This document shows, piece after piece, positions 1 to 4,992 of a stretch of 6,240 bases of DNA. The position numbers were made by a program, and so were the translations under genes. The stretch covers positions 1 to 6,240 of the forward strand of contig JAFQPV010000316.1 in the NCBI GenBank assembly GCA_017411585.1, given 5' to 3'. The notes beneath the pieces are model-generated. The model searched no databases, was not told the origin of the DNA, and saw only the letters and a list, made by a program, of their open reading frames with translations. This DNA comes from Clostridia bacterium. GTDB lineage: Bacteria > Bacillota > Clostridia > UBA1381 > UMGS1253. The first letter of the stretch is position 1. Each line of letters starts with the position of its first letter.

Positions 1-1
1 A

Positions 2-61
2 CTGACTAAGCGAGGCTTAATCAGTATTTCGGATTACTACCAAAAGGTAGCACATATTTAA
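2..61 (+). CDS. Intron-encoded reverse transcriptase/maturase, C-terminal end (partial)
   Basis: Only the last 19 codons and a TAA stop (59-61) are present. The frame begins LTKRGLISISDYY and ends KVAHI. This basic and aromatic tail, of the type (K/R)RGL.S..DYY.KV, resembles the C-terminal ends of many bacterial group II intron proteins. The stop lies about 11 bases before the domain V stem, the usual position for an intron protein encoded in domain IV. The full protein would carry RT, maturase (X) and perhaps DNA-binding or endonuclease domains and would help the RNA splice and reverse-transcribe itself into DNA. None of those domains is visible here, so whether the element is active cannot be judged. 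The identification rests mainly on context with the RNA domains. Confidence 0.7.
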   Translation: MTKRGLISISDYYQKVAHI

Positions 62-72
62 TTTTGAATTGA

Positions 73-104
73 ACCGCCGTGTGCCGAACGGCATGCACGG
101 TGGT
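73..104 (+). ncRNA. Group II intron domain V (catalytic hairpin)
   Basis: A 9-bp lower stem (73-81 with 96-104, including one G-U wobble at 76/101), a two-base bulge (94-95), a 4-bp upper stem (82-85 with 90-93) and a GAAC tetraloop (86-89) give the characteristic domain V shape. The wobble lies in a CGC (75-77), a candidate for the catalytic triad that is AGC or CGC in known introns. Domain V forms the metal-binding active site of the ribozyme. The stems were checked base by base; the triad assignment is inference. Confidence 0.8.
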
Positions 105-106
105 GT

Positions 107-136
107 GAGAGGGCGATTAATTTCGCCCTACTCGAT
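107..136 (+). ncRNA. Group II intron domain VI with bulged branch-point A, and 3' splice site
   Basis: GAG (107-109) pairs with CTC (131-133), A110 with T129, and 111-116 with 123-128, closing a TTAATT loop (117-122). The only unpaired base in the stem is A130, seven bases from the predicted intron end counting both ends. This is the expected place for the branch-point adenosine whose 2'-OH attacks the 5' splice site. The intron then ends GAT at 134-136, which fits the AY rule. Confidence 0.8.
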
Positions 137-2826
137 TATTTCTTTTTCAGTTGCTTACAAAATACGCAGTTTTCATCGCCGCAAAGCATTGCGTAAGGGT
201 CTTCTTTATGCATCTGCATACCGATTTCATACAGCTCACGCAGGCGGATTTTGTACAGCTTGCCAATGCCGAGCTCTGCCTCGGCTATATGCAGACCTCT
301 GCGCACGGCTTCCTTGTAAAAATACGAATCTGCGCCGCTGTAAAAGCTTCTGCAGCCACCGGGAAATTCCGGGAGATGGCCTGTTTTTTGGTTGCCGCTT
401 TCGTCAATATATGTAGCAAGCGCCGTATTTAAAAACGGTGCCTCTGCCATCGCTTCGATGTAGTGCACAAATGTGTTTGCACCTATGCTGCAACCGATAA
501 ATACCACCGAGCCGTCTAACTCGAGCGCTTTGGCGAGCGGACTGTTTTGGCCGCACGGACTGTCGAGCAGTGCGTGACCGGAGGTGCAGTATTCTGCATT
601 TTTGCCGATGGCGGTCCATTCGTGACTGATGTGCCCTGAACGGAAAGCGTCGTTGCGCTTAAGCATCGTTTTCGGTAGTGCACCTGTCCATATTGCCTTG
701 TCGCGCAGGGCGCCGTTTGGGCGCGTATCATACGGGCGGTATTCGTTAGAACGGTTTGTATAGCCATCCGAATAGATAAACGGTCTTAAAAATGCCGGTG
801 CAAGGAAGGTGCCGTCTTCGCCGACGGTTTGCTTTAGTGCATCAATTACGGTATTCGCGCCGCCTTGCACATAGCCGAGTTGTGTTAAGGATGTATGCAC
901 CAACAGTGTCTCGCCTTCGGTAACGCCTACGGCGTGCAGGGCATTTGTGATGTCCTTCACGGTGAGCGGATTTTGGACTTGCATACCTAAATGCTCTGCT
1001 TCGGCAAGATAAATACAAGTGGTTAAATAAACAAAAACCTCATATTCGGAAAAGATTTTGCCCATATCCCATTCGATTTCATCGAGGATGTCTTTAAAGG
1101 TCTTTTGTCCGTCCATACGGGAAAGGACATCTGCAAAATCGCAGTAGGTTACGCCGCCGGGCAATATACGTCTTTTTTCGGGCGGCAGGTTTGCCAGGTC
1201 GTTCGGAAAGCCGATGTGGCTTCTGGAAAATACGAAGCTTTGCGCATAATCGTACCAGCGATGCGCCTGCTCTACGATGATATTTTCCGGCTTTGGCAGT
1301 GTAACTGCATCGCAGGCTGCTTCAATTTCCGGCAAAGTCGCATATAGCGAAAGACCGCGCAGCTTTTCCTGCTCTCGATTTTGTATAAAGCGCAGACGCG
1401 CAGTCAAATCCGCATTAGCGCGCACCTTTTGTTTTGCAGCTTCCTGTAAAGCTTCGTTTGCGCGTTTGATGCAGCGCGGCAGCATTTCCTTGATTTCCTC
1501 TTTCGTTACGCCTGCCATATAGCGAAGCAAGTCAAAGTGAATGGCGAGGTGCTCTATAAGCGCTTCTACATTCAGAATAGAAGGGTCTTGCGAAGAATGA
1601 TGGTGATAGCCACGGTGTGTATGGCGAAACCACAGCGTCGGCAGACCGACCGTTGCATCGGACAAAAAGCAATCGTCTGCATAGCGGTGATCATGGTAAT
1701 GGATTGTAAGGTCGGGGCAGGCTTCTTGAATGTGCCTGCAAACCTCCTGCATAAAAATATTGCCGACAAAGCCGGGCAGGTCAGGCGCTTCCGTGGGATT
1801 AATCTCGCGAAATGCCGCGCCTCGGATGGTGGCCTCCGAGCCGTCGGTGTTGATTGCACCGATGCAGCGCTTAGATAAGTTACCGTCGAAATGCTCTGCA
1901 ACGGCGCTCATACCATACATTTCCGATGCGAACACAAGGCGGGTGCTGTATTTTAATTTGATTTTGCCTGCCTCGGCAAATTTACGCAGTGCCTTTAAGA
2001 TGGCAATGCTGCCAATGACGCCGTTGGAGTTGTCGTCGATGAGCGGTTCGTACATGTGCGATAAAATCCAGATTTCGCGCTTGTCTTCACCGGGCAGAAG
2101 CGCCGTTACGGCATACTGCTCCGTTTCGATGCGCTTTGCATCCGAAAAGGCTTTGACATAAACGATGCTTTGCTCGCAGGCGGCGCGCAAAAAGTGCGCC
2201 TGTCTGGGCGAAATCTGATAGCCGATAAAGTCGCGTTCATTTGCAAGTGTGCTCCAGGAGCCGTTTTCTGTCGCGGCATTGCACCAATATACGGAATCAA
2301 TATCCTCAGTTAAGCCTTCTTCCTGAAAATCGGAAATCCAACCGATGGCACCTAAGTCAAGAAGGAGCCGGATAATCGGCATCGTCGGTCTGGTGCTCGG
2401 ATTTAACAAAACAAAGGCACCTTCAGCATATTCGCCCGTTTTCAGCTGATTTTCCGTAATGACATGGGCGGTGATGCCCTCGGGCGGTGTGGAAACAGAA
2501 TGCTTTGCGCAGGAAAGCGGCTCTTTTTGATAATCTGCAAGCATAGGATTTTCGATGCCTGCTACCTCTGAAAGCAGTTCAAGGCGCATATCGGATACTT
2601 TCCAGCCGATGGGGCAGGTTTTGTCCTGATACACGGTTTTGCCGTCTGCGGGGATGGCGAGCAGCTCGGCATCAAAGCCTTCGTCTTTTAAAAGCGTATA
2701 TGTATATTCTGCTGCCTGCTTGTAAGCGGTAAAGTTTTGCTTTCTTTCCAATTCATAGAGCGCAAGTATGTGCTTTTCAAGCCACGCGCTGTCTGCTGTA
2801 TTGATAAAATCACGGATGAAATTCAT
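136..2826 (-). CDS. Fusion protein: M28/DUF4910-like aminopeptidase domain + AAC(3)-family N-acetyltransferase domain
   Basis: The protein has 896 residues and no signal peptide or membrane segment that I can see, so it is probably cytoplasmic. Residues about 1-440 resemble zinc metallopeptidases of the M28/DUF4910 type: SHMYEP (256-261) followed by DDNSNG (264-269), E302 in SEMYG, D328 in NTDGS, and a histidine-rich stretch HTHRGYHHHSSQD (402-414) that could supply the last metal ligand. Residues about 545-615 contain a DGQKTFKDI segment like the small winged-helix-like domain that follows some of these peptidases. Residues about 620-865 match AAC(3)-type acetyltransferases: LLVHTSL near 641-647, a GEDGTFLAP turn, GHISHE (731-736) and NTFVHYIEA (784-792). 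The tail holds C882, C887 and C890. The start has GGGAGGA seven bases upstream. Family knowledge suggests amide hydrolysis plus acetyl-CoA-dependent N-acylation. The substrate is unknown, and aminoglycoside resistance should not be assumed. The gene stands alone, with its stop codon at the intron boundary. Confidence 0.8.
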   Translation of the reverse strand: MNFIRDFINTADSAWLEKHILALYELERKQNFTAYKQAAEYTYTLLKDEGFDAELLAIPADGKTVYQDKTCPIGWKVSDMRLELLSEVAGIENPMLADYQKEPLSCAKHSVSTPPEGITAHVITENQLKTGEYAEGAFVLLNPSTRPTMPIIRLLLDLGAIGWISDFQEEGLTEDIDSVYWCNAATENGSWSTLANERDFIGYQISPRQAHFLRAACEQSIVYVKAFSDAKRIETEQYAVTALLPGEDKREIWILSHMYEPLIDDNSNGVIGSIAILKALRKFAEAGKIKLKYSTRLVFASEMYGMSAVAEHFDGNLSKRCIGAINTDGSEATIRGAAFREINPTEAPDLPGFVGNIFMQEVCRHIQEACPDLTIHYHDHRYADDCFLSDATVGLPTLWFRHTHRGYHHHSSQDPSILNVEALIEHLAIHFDLLRYMAGVTKEEIKEMLPRCIKRANEALQEAAKQKVRANADLTARLRFIQNREQEKLRGLSLYATLPEIEAACDAVTLPKPENIIVEQAHRWYDYAQSFVFSRSHIGFPNDLANLPPEKRRILPGGVTYCDFADVLSRMDGQKTFKDILDEIEWDMGKIFSEYEVFVYLTTCIYLAEAEHLGMQVQNPLTVKDITNALHAVGVTEGETLLVHTSLTQLGYVQGGANTVIDALKQTVGEDGTFLAPAFLRPFIYSDGYTNRSNEYRPYDTRPNGALRDKAIWTGALPKTMLKRNDAFRSGHISHEWTAIGKNAEYCTSGHALLDSPCGQNSPLAKALELDGSVVFIGCSIGANTFVHYIEAMAEAPFLNTALATYIDESGNQKTGHLPEFPGGCRSFYSGADSYFYKEAVRRGLHIAEAELGIGKLYKIRLRELYEIGMQMHKEDPYAMLCGDENCVFCKQLKKK

Positions 2827-2833
2827 AAAGAGT

Positions 2834-2840
2834 TCCTCCC
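2834..2840 (-). promoter_or_regulatory. Ribosome binding site of the fusion gene
   Basis: On the minus strand this reads GGGAGGA, seven bases before the ATG whose first base is 2826. It is a near-perfect anti-SD match and fixes the start codon. Confidence 0.85.
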
Positions 2841-2877
2841 AAGGTTATAATTTACCTTATTTTATATTATCAAGGTT
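2840..2877. repeat. Repeated CAAGGTT and AAGGT-N8-ACCTT dyad in the fusion-gene promoter (possible operator)
   Basis: The heptamer CAAGGTT occurs at 2840-2846 and 2871-2877, 31 bases apart, close to three helical turns. A further CAAGG is at 2885-2889. An inverted ACCTT at 2854-2858 makes a dyad with AAGGT at 2841-2845, around the predicted transcription start. This could bind a repressor, but the matches are short and may be chance. Confidence 0.25.
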
Positions 2878-2887
2878 TTTCGGTCAA
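2859..2887 (-). promoter_or_regulatory. Sigma-70-type promoter of the fusion gene
   Basis: On the minus strand, TTGACC (2882-2887) is followed by a 17-base spacer and TAAAAT (2859-2864), each 5/6 to consensus. Transcription would start near 2852, giving a leader of about 25 bases. A second match (TTGATA, 18-base spacer, TATAAC) is too close to the ribosome binding site to be useful. Confidence 0.65.
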
Positions 2888-2935
2888 GGCTTTTCGCCGC
2901 TTTAGAAACGATTTGAGAAGCATATCGTAATTTTT

Positions 2936-2960
2936 GCGAAAAACGGGATTTTTTGCCGTT
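2936..2960 (-). terminator. Weak candidate terminator after the nitroreductase gene
   Basis: Read on the minus strand, AACGG (2956-2960, overlapping the stop codon) can pair with CCGTT (2942-2946) around a nine-base A-rich loop, followed by a short T run (2939-2943, overlapping the stem base). The stem is only 5 bp, so termination here is doubtful. I see nothing else in the 2888-2935 stretch apart from a 5-bp dyad at 2908-2928. Confidence 0.3.
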
Positions 2961-3477
2961 AAAAGGTGTCATATACAACCACTTTATCCAAAGCCTTATA
3001 TTCGCTGTGCAGCGGCAGCGGTGCGGCATCTTCTGCAGGGTAGCCCATTACTAAAAGTGCGACCGGTTCAATATTTTCAGGAATATTAAACGTTTCGCGC
3101 ATTTTCATAGGGTTAAAATGCATCACCCAGGTTGAACCGATGCCGAGCGAGTGCGCCATCAGCATCATATGCGTAGTCACGATGCAGGCATCCACCGGTG
3201 CGCTTTGTGCACCGTCGTACGGGCGCGTCCAGGTTTCGTCTTTGTTGTAGCAAATCAGCATCGCTGTTGGTGCGCCAAAGTGGCACTTGGTGCAGTCTTT
3301 GAGCTTTTCGATGCTTTCGTCCGTGTTTAAAACCAGAATGCGCTGCGGCTGATAGTTGCAGCCGGTCGGTGCAACATGCCCTGCGGCAAGGATTTTGTCG
3401 ATTGCATCCTTCGGCAGGTGCTTGTTTTCAAATTTTCGTACCGAGTAGCGCTCGGTGGCGAGCTTTAAAAAGTCCAT
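2959..3477 (-). CDS. Nitroreductase-family FMN protein
   Basis: The protein has 172 residues, a compact member of the nitroreductase family of FMN-binding NAD(P)H oxidoreductases, which act in the cytoplasm on nitro compounds, quinones or similar acceptors. The N-terminal ERYSVRKF (residues 9-16) is the family's FMN-phosphate-binding RxSxR signature. APTGCNYQPQ (36-45) is the second conserved flavin-contact loop, GIGSTW (112-117) lies before the later flavin-contact segment, and MGYPAED (144-150) is the usual C-terminal motif. C62 and C65 form a CTKC pair. The start at 3477 is chosen because AAGGAG (3486-3491) sits eight bases upstream; an in-frame ATG at 3531 would overlap the preceding gene and has no such site. 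It is second in an operon, 13 bases behind the Crp/Fnr regulator, which suggests a redox-stress role. The true substrate cannot be read from sequence. Confidence 0.88.
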   Translation of the reverse strand: MDFLKLATERYSVRKFENKHLPKDAIDKILAAGHVAPTGCNYQPQRILVLNTDESIEKLKDCTKCHFGAPTAMLICYNKDETWTRPYDGAQSAPVDACIVTTHMMLMAHSLGIGSTWVMHFNPMKMRETFNIPENIEPVALLVMGYPAEDAAPLPLHSEYKALDKVVVYDTF

Positions 3478-3490
3478 TTTGTTTTCTCCT

Positions 3491-4150
3491 TTATAAAAGT
3501 TTAAATTGATTCTTTCTGCATTCGAGCACACCCTCTGCGCGCAGCTTGCTGATTTCGGCGGAAAGACCGCTTCTGTCCACGCCTAAAAAATCCGCGAGAC
3601 CTTGCCGGTCGAAGGGGATGGCGAAGCTTTGGCGGTTTAACCTTTTTGCCTGTAATAAAAGATAGGCCATCAGCTTTTCGCGTGTCGTGCGCTTGGCGGT
3701 GATTTCCGTTTTCTGATTCAGCAGGATGTTTTTGGTTGCCATCACCTTCAGAAGATTGAAAATTAGCTTGTCGTGAAATGCACAGCAGCTTGCACAGGTG
3801 TGCATGATGCGGCTGCATTCGATAAAAAGCACTTTGCATTCCTGCGTTGCAACTGCGCTGACCGGGATTTGAGCGATTTCGGCGCAGGCAAAGGATTCGC
3901 CGAACAGCTCGCCGGGGGCAATATTGGTTAAAATGCTTTTGTTGCCGTAGTAGTCCGTGCGCTCGATTTGTGCCGCGCCGGAGACGAGTACGCATATATA
4001 TTTTGCCCGCTCACCCTCTGCAAGTACGGTTTCGTTTTTTGAAAAGGTGCGCACGCGTGCGCCGGTGCAGTTAAGCACCGCTTCTAAGTCCGCGTCGCCG
4101 AGGCCGGTAAAGAGCGGACATTTTTTTAAAACATCCAAAAAATTTTTCAT
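3491..4150 (-). CDS. Crp/Fnr-family transcriptional regulator, cysteine-rich
   Basis: The protein has 219 residues. Residues about 10-125 form a cyclic-nucleotide-binding-type beta-barrel (LAEGERAKYICVLVSGAAQI at 43-62, then PGELFGESFA at 79-88). Residues about 126-150 form the dimer helix, and the C-terminal helix-turn-helix lies at about 181-206 (DRQGLADFLGVDRSGLS). The cAMP-phosphate-binding Arg-Ser of CRP is replaced by Val97-Ser98, so cAMP is unlikely to be the signal. There are ten cysteines (11, 28, 53, 89, 105, 112, 119, 122, 123, 211), with a cluster at 105-123. This suggests a redox, metal or Fe-S signal, but the pattern is not the N-terminal FNR one. I chose ATG at 4150 because a ribosome binding site (AAAGGTG) precedes it; the ATG at 4180 lies beyond a palindrome that I read as an operator. 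It is first in an operon with the nitroreductase and divergent from the ferredoxin gene. Confidence 0.88.
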   Translation of the reverse strand: MKNFLDVLKKCPLFTGLGDADLEAVLNCTGARVRTFSKNETVLAEGERAKYICVLVSGAAQIERTDYYGNKSILTNIAPGELFGESFACAEIAQIPVSAVATQECKVLFIECSRIMHTCASCCAFHDKLIFNLLKVMATKNILLNQKTEITAKRTTREKLMAYLLLQAKRLNRQSFAIPFDRQGLADFLGVDRSGLSAEISKLRAEGVLECRKNQFKLL

Positions 4151-4156
4151 CTTTTT

Positions 4157-4163
4157 CACCTTT
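4157..4163 (-). promoter_or_regulatory. Ribosome binding site of the regulator gene
   Basis: AAAGGTG on the minus strand, six bases before the ATG at 4150. It decides for that start over the in-frame ATG at 4180, and it directly abuts the palindrome at 4164-4179. Confidence 0.6.
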
Positions 4164-4179
4164 TGTTGAAAATTCAACA
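4164..4179. promoter_or_regulatory. Candidate Crp/Fnr-type operator (inverted repeat)
   Basis: TGTTGAAAATTCAACA has 7-base arms TGTTGAA/TTCAACA separated by AA. Its size and TGTTG-N6-CAACA layout match the 16-base site architecture of the Crp/Fnr family (TGTGA-N6-TCACA for CRP). The centre at 4171.5 lies 41.5 bases upstream of the predicted ferredoxin-gene start near 4213 and just upstream of the regulator's own ribosome binding site. I infer activation of the former and repression of the latter by the adjacent regulator. Confidence 0.6.
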
Positions 4180-4180
4180 T

Positions 4181-4222
4181 ACTTTATGTTTTTATTGTAC
4201 TATAATCAAGGCATAAAAGCAA
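4181..4222 (-). promoter_or_regulatory. Candidate promoters of the regulator-nitroreductase operon
   Basis: There are two overlapping options on the minus strand. One is TTGCTT (4217-4222), 17 bases, TACAAT (4194-4199), with a start near 4187. The other is TTGATT (4204-4209), 17 bases, TAAAGT (4181-4186), with a start near 4174. With either one the palindrome at 4164-4179 lies at or just after the transcription start, a position suited to autorepression. Confidence 0.45.
4201..4206 (+). promoter_or_regulatory. -10 element of the ferredoxin-gene promoter
   Basis: A perfect TATAAT, with a predicted start near 4213 and a leader of about 24 bases. At 17 bases upstream (4178-4183) the -35 hexamer is CATACT, which is poor. 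An activator-dependent promoter using the operator at 4164-4179 would explain this. Confidence 0.65.
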
Positions 4223-4228
4223 GGGAGG
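4223..4228 (+). promoter_or_regulatory. Ribosome binding site of the ferredoxin gene
   Basis: GGGAGG, eight bases before the ATG at 4237. It rules out the in-frame ATG at 4186, which lies upstream of the -10 element. Confidence 0.85.
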
Positions 4229-4236
4229 AAATTAAA

Positions 4237-4932
4237 ATGATCAGAAAAATAATTAAAATTGACCAGGATAAATGCAACGGCTGCGGTTTGTGTGCAGCGG
4301 CGTGTCACGAGGGTGCGATTGAAATGGTGAACGGCAAGGCAGTTTTAACGCGCGAGGATTACTGTGACGGCTTGGGCGATTGCCTGCCGGCTTGCCCGAC
4401 GGGTGCAATCACATTCGAGGAAAGAGAAGCACCTGCGTATAACGAAGCGGCTGTGCTGCGCGCAAAAGCGGCGAAGGAAGCAGGCGCGCTGCCGTGCGGC
4501 TGCCCGGGGACAAATTCCAAGGCAATTCACCGCGCAGCGAGTGCGCCTGCGGAAAGCACCAAGGTGACCAGTCAGCTTTCGCAGTGGCCGGTGCAAATTA
4601 AGCTTGTGCCGGTAAATGCACCGTATTTTGAAGGCGCAAATCTCTTAATTGCGGCGGATTGCACGGCGTATGCTTATGGAAACTTCCATAGCGAGTTTAT
4701 CCGTAACCGCGTTACCTTAATCGGCTGCCCGAAATTAGACGAGGGCGATTATACCGAAAAGCTGACGCAGATTCTTTTAAATAACGATGTAAAGAGTTTG
4801 ACGATTGTGCGTATGGAGGTGCCGTGCTGCGGCGGCATTGAAAATGCGGCAAAAAACGCACTTTTGGCGAGCGGGAAATTCATTCCGTGGCAGGTGGTGA
4901 CAATTTCCACAGACGGCAGAATTTTAGATTGA
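4237..4932 (+). CDS. Ferredoxin-like iron-sulfur protein with cysteine-bearing C-terminal domain
   Basis: The protein has 231 residues. The first Fe-S motif is complete: C13, C16, C19, C23 (CNGCGLCAAAC). The second, C43-D-G-L-G-D-C49-LPA-C53-P, has Leu46 where the second cysteine of a standard CxxCxxCxxxCP would be, so it may hold a [3Fe-4S] or otherwise ligated cluster. Residues about 84-91 contain CGCPG, and a C-terminal domain of about 115-231 carries C142, C164 (GCPKLD) and C197-C198 (VPCCGG), which could bind another cofactor or act as redox thiols. I do not have a firm name for the C-terminal domain, though I recall similar ferredoxins in Clostridia. The likely role is cytoplasmic electron transfer. 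It is divergent from the Crp/Fnr regulator and followed 60 bases later by the flavodiiron gene, consistent with a shared redox-stress function. The exact partner is unknown. Confidence 0.82.
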   Translation: MIRKIIKIDQDKCNGCGLCAAACHEGAIEMVNGKAVLTREDYCDGLGDCLPACPTGAITFEEREAPAYNEAAVLRAKAAKEAGALPCGCPGTNSKAIHRAASAPAESTKVTSQLSQWPVQIKLVPVNAPYFEGANLLIAADCTAYAYGNFHSEFIRNRVTLIGCPKLDEGDYTEKLTQILLNNDVKSLTIVRMEVPCCGGIENAAKNALLASGKFIPWQVVTISTDGRILD

Positions 4933-4957
4933 AATTTCTGAAGCGCTGTGGTACAAT
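4929..4957 (+). promoter_or_regulatory. Sigma-70-type promoter of the flavodiiron gene
   Basis: TTGAAA (4929-4934), a 17-base spacer and TACAAT (4952-4957), each 5/6 to consensus, plus a TGG directly before the -10 (extended -10). The -35 overlaps the ferredoxin stop codon (4930-4932). The start would be near 4964, giving a leader of about 29 bases. Confidence 0.7.
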
Positions 4958-4977
4958 ATCATCGTAGAACTTTTTGC

Positions 4978-4982
4978 GGAGG
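4978..4982 (+). promoter_or_regulatory. Ribosome binding site of the flavodiiron gene
   Basis: GGAGG, ten bases before the ATG at 4993, with a purine-rich spacer. The in-frame ATG at 4948 lies inside the promoter and has no such site. Confidence 0.8.
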
Positions 4983-4992
4983 AAAAGGAAAA

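Larger units (their letters stand above)
1..136 (+). mobile_element. Group II intron, 3' end (partial)
   Basis: This is the terminal part of a retroelement that starts outside the window. It contains, in the expected order, the end of the intron-encoded protein, a domain V hairpin and a domain VI hairpin with a bulged adenosine, ending in the AY dinucleotide typical of group II introns. The orientation is plus, opposite to the gene it abuts. I place the 3' splice junction after position 136, so the downstream exon begins at 137. The motif order and the CCCTACTCGAT-like end match bacterial mobile group II introns known to me. I cannot assign the structural class from this fragment. The junction is inferred from domain VI geometry and could be off by a base. 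Confidence 0.85.

Noticed and set aside
81..95. Exact 15-base match between intron domain V (81-95) and the flavodiiron gene (5068-5082)
   Set aside because: In the flavodiiron gene these bases encode conserved Val-Pro-Asn-Gly-Met, and in the intron they form the domain V upper stem. Both are explained by their own function; I judge it coincidence rather than a target site.
69..416. Plus-strand open frame of 115 codons starting MNRRVPNGM
   Set aside because: It begins inside intron domain V and runs antisense through the end of the fusion gene. It has no ribosome binding site, and its composition is that of a shadow frame.
136..960. Aminoglycoside resistance gene
   Set aside because: The domain belongs to the AAC(3)-type fold, but many members do not act on aminoglycosides, and here it is fused to a peptidase-like domain. 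The sequence gives no ground for a resistance claim.
2908..2928. Inverted repeat ACGAT-N11-ATCGT between the fusion gene and the nitroreductase gene
   Set aside because: The arms are only five A/T-leaning bases with a long loop and no strong T tract directly after the stem on the minus strand; chance level.
4151..4180. Upstream start (4180) for the Crp/Fnr regulator adding ten residues
   Set aside because: The extension would cover the palindrome and the AAAGGTG site, and the ATG at 4180 has no ribosome binding site.
4186..4236. Upstream start (4186) for the ferredoxin-like protein
   Set aside because: It lies upstream of the TATAAT at 4201-4206, and the GGGAGG at 4223-4228 clearly serves the ATG at 4237.
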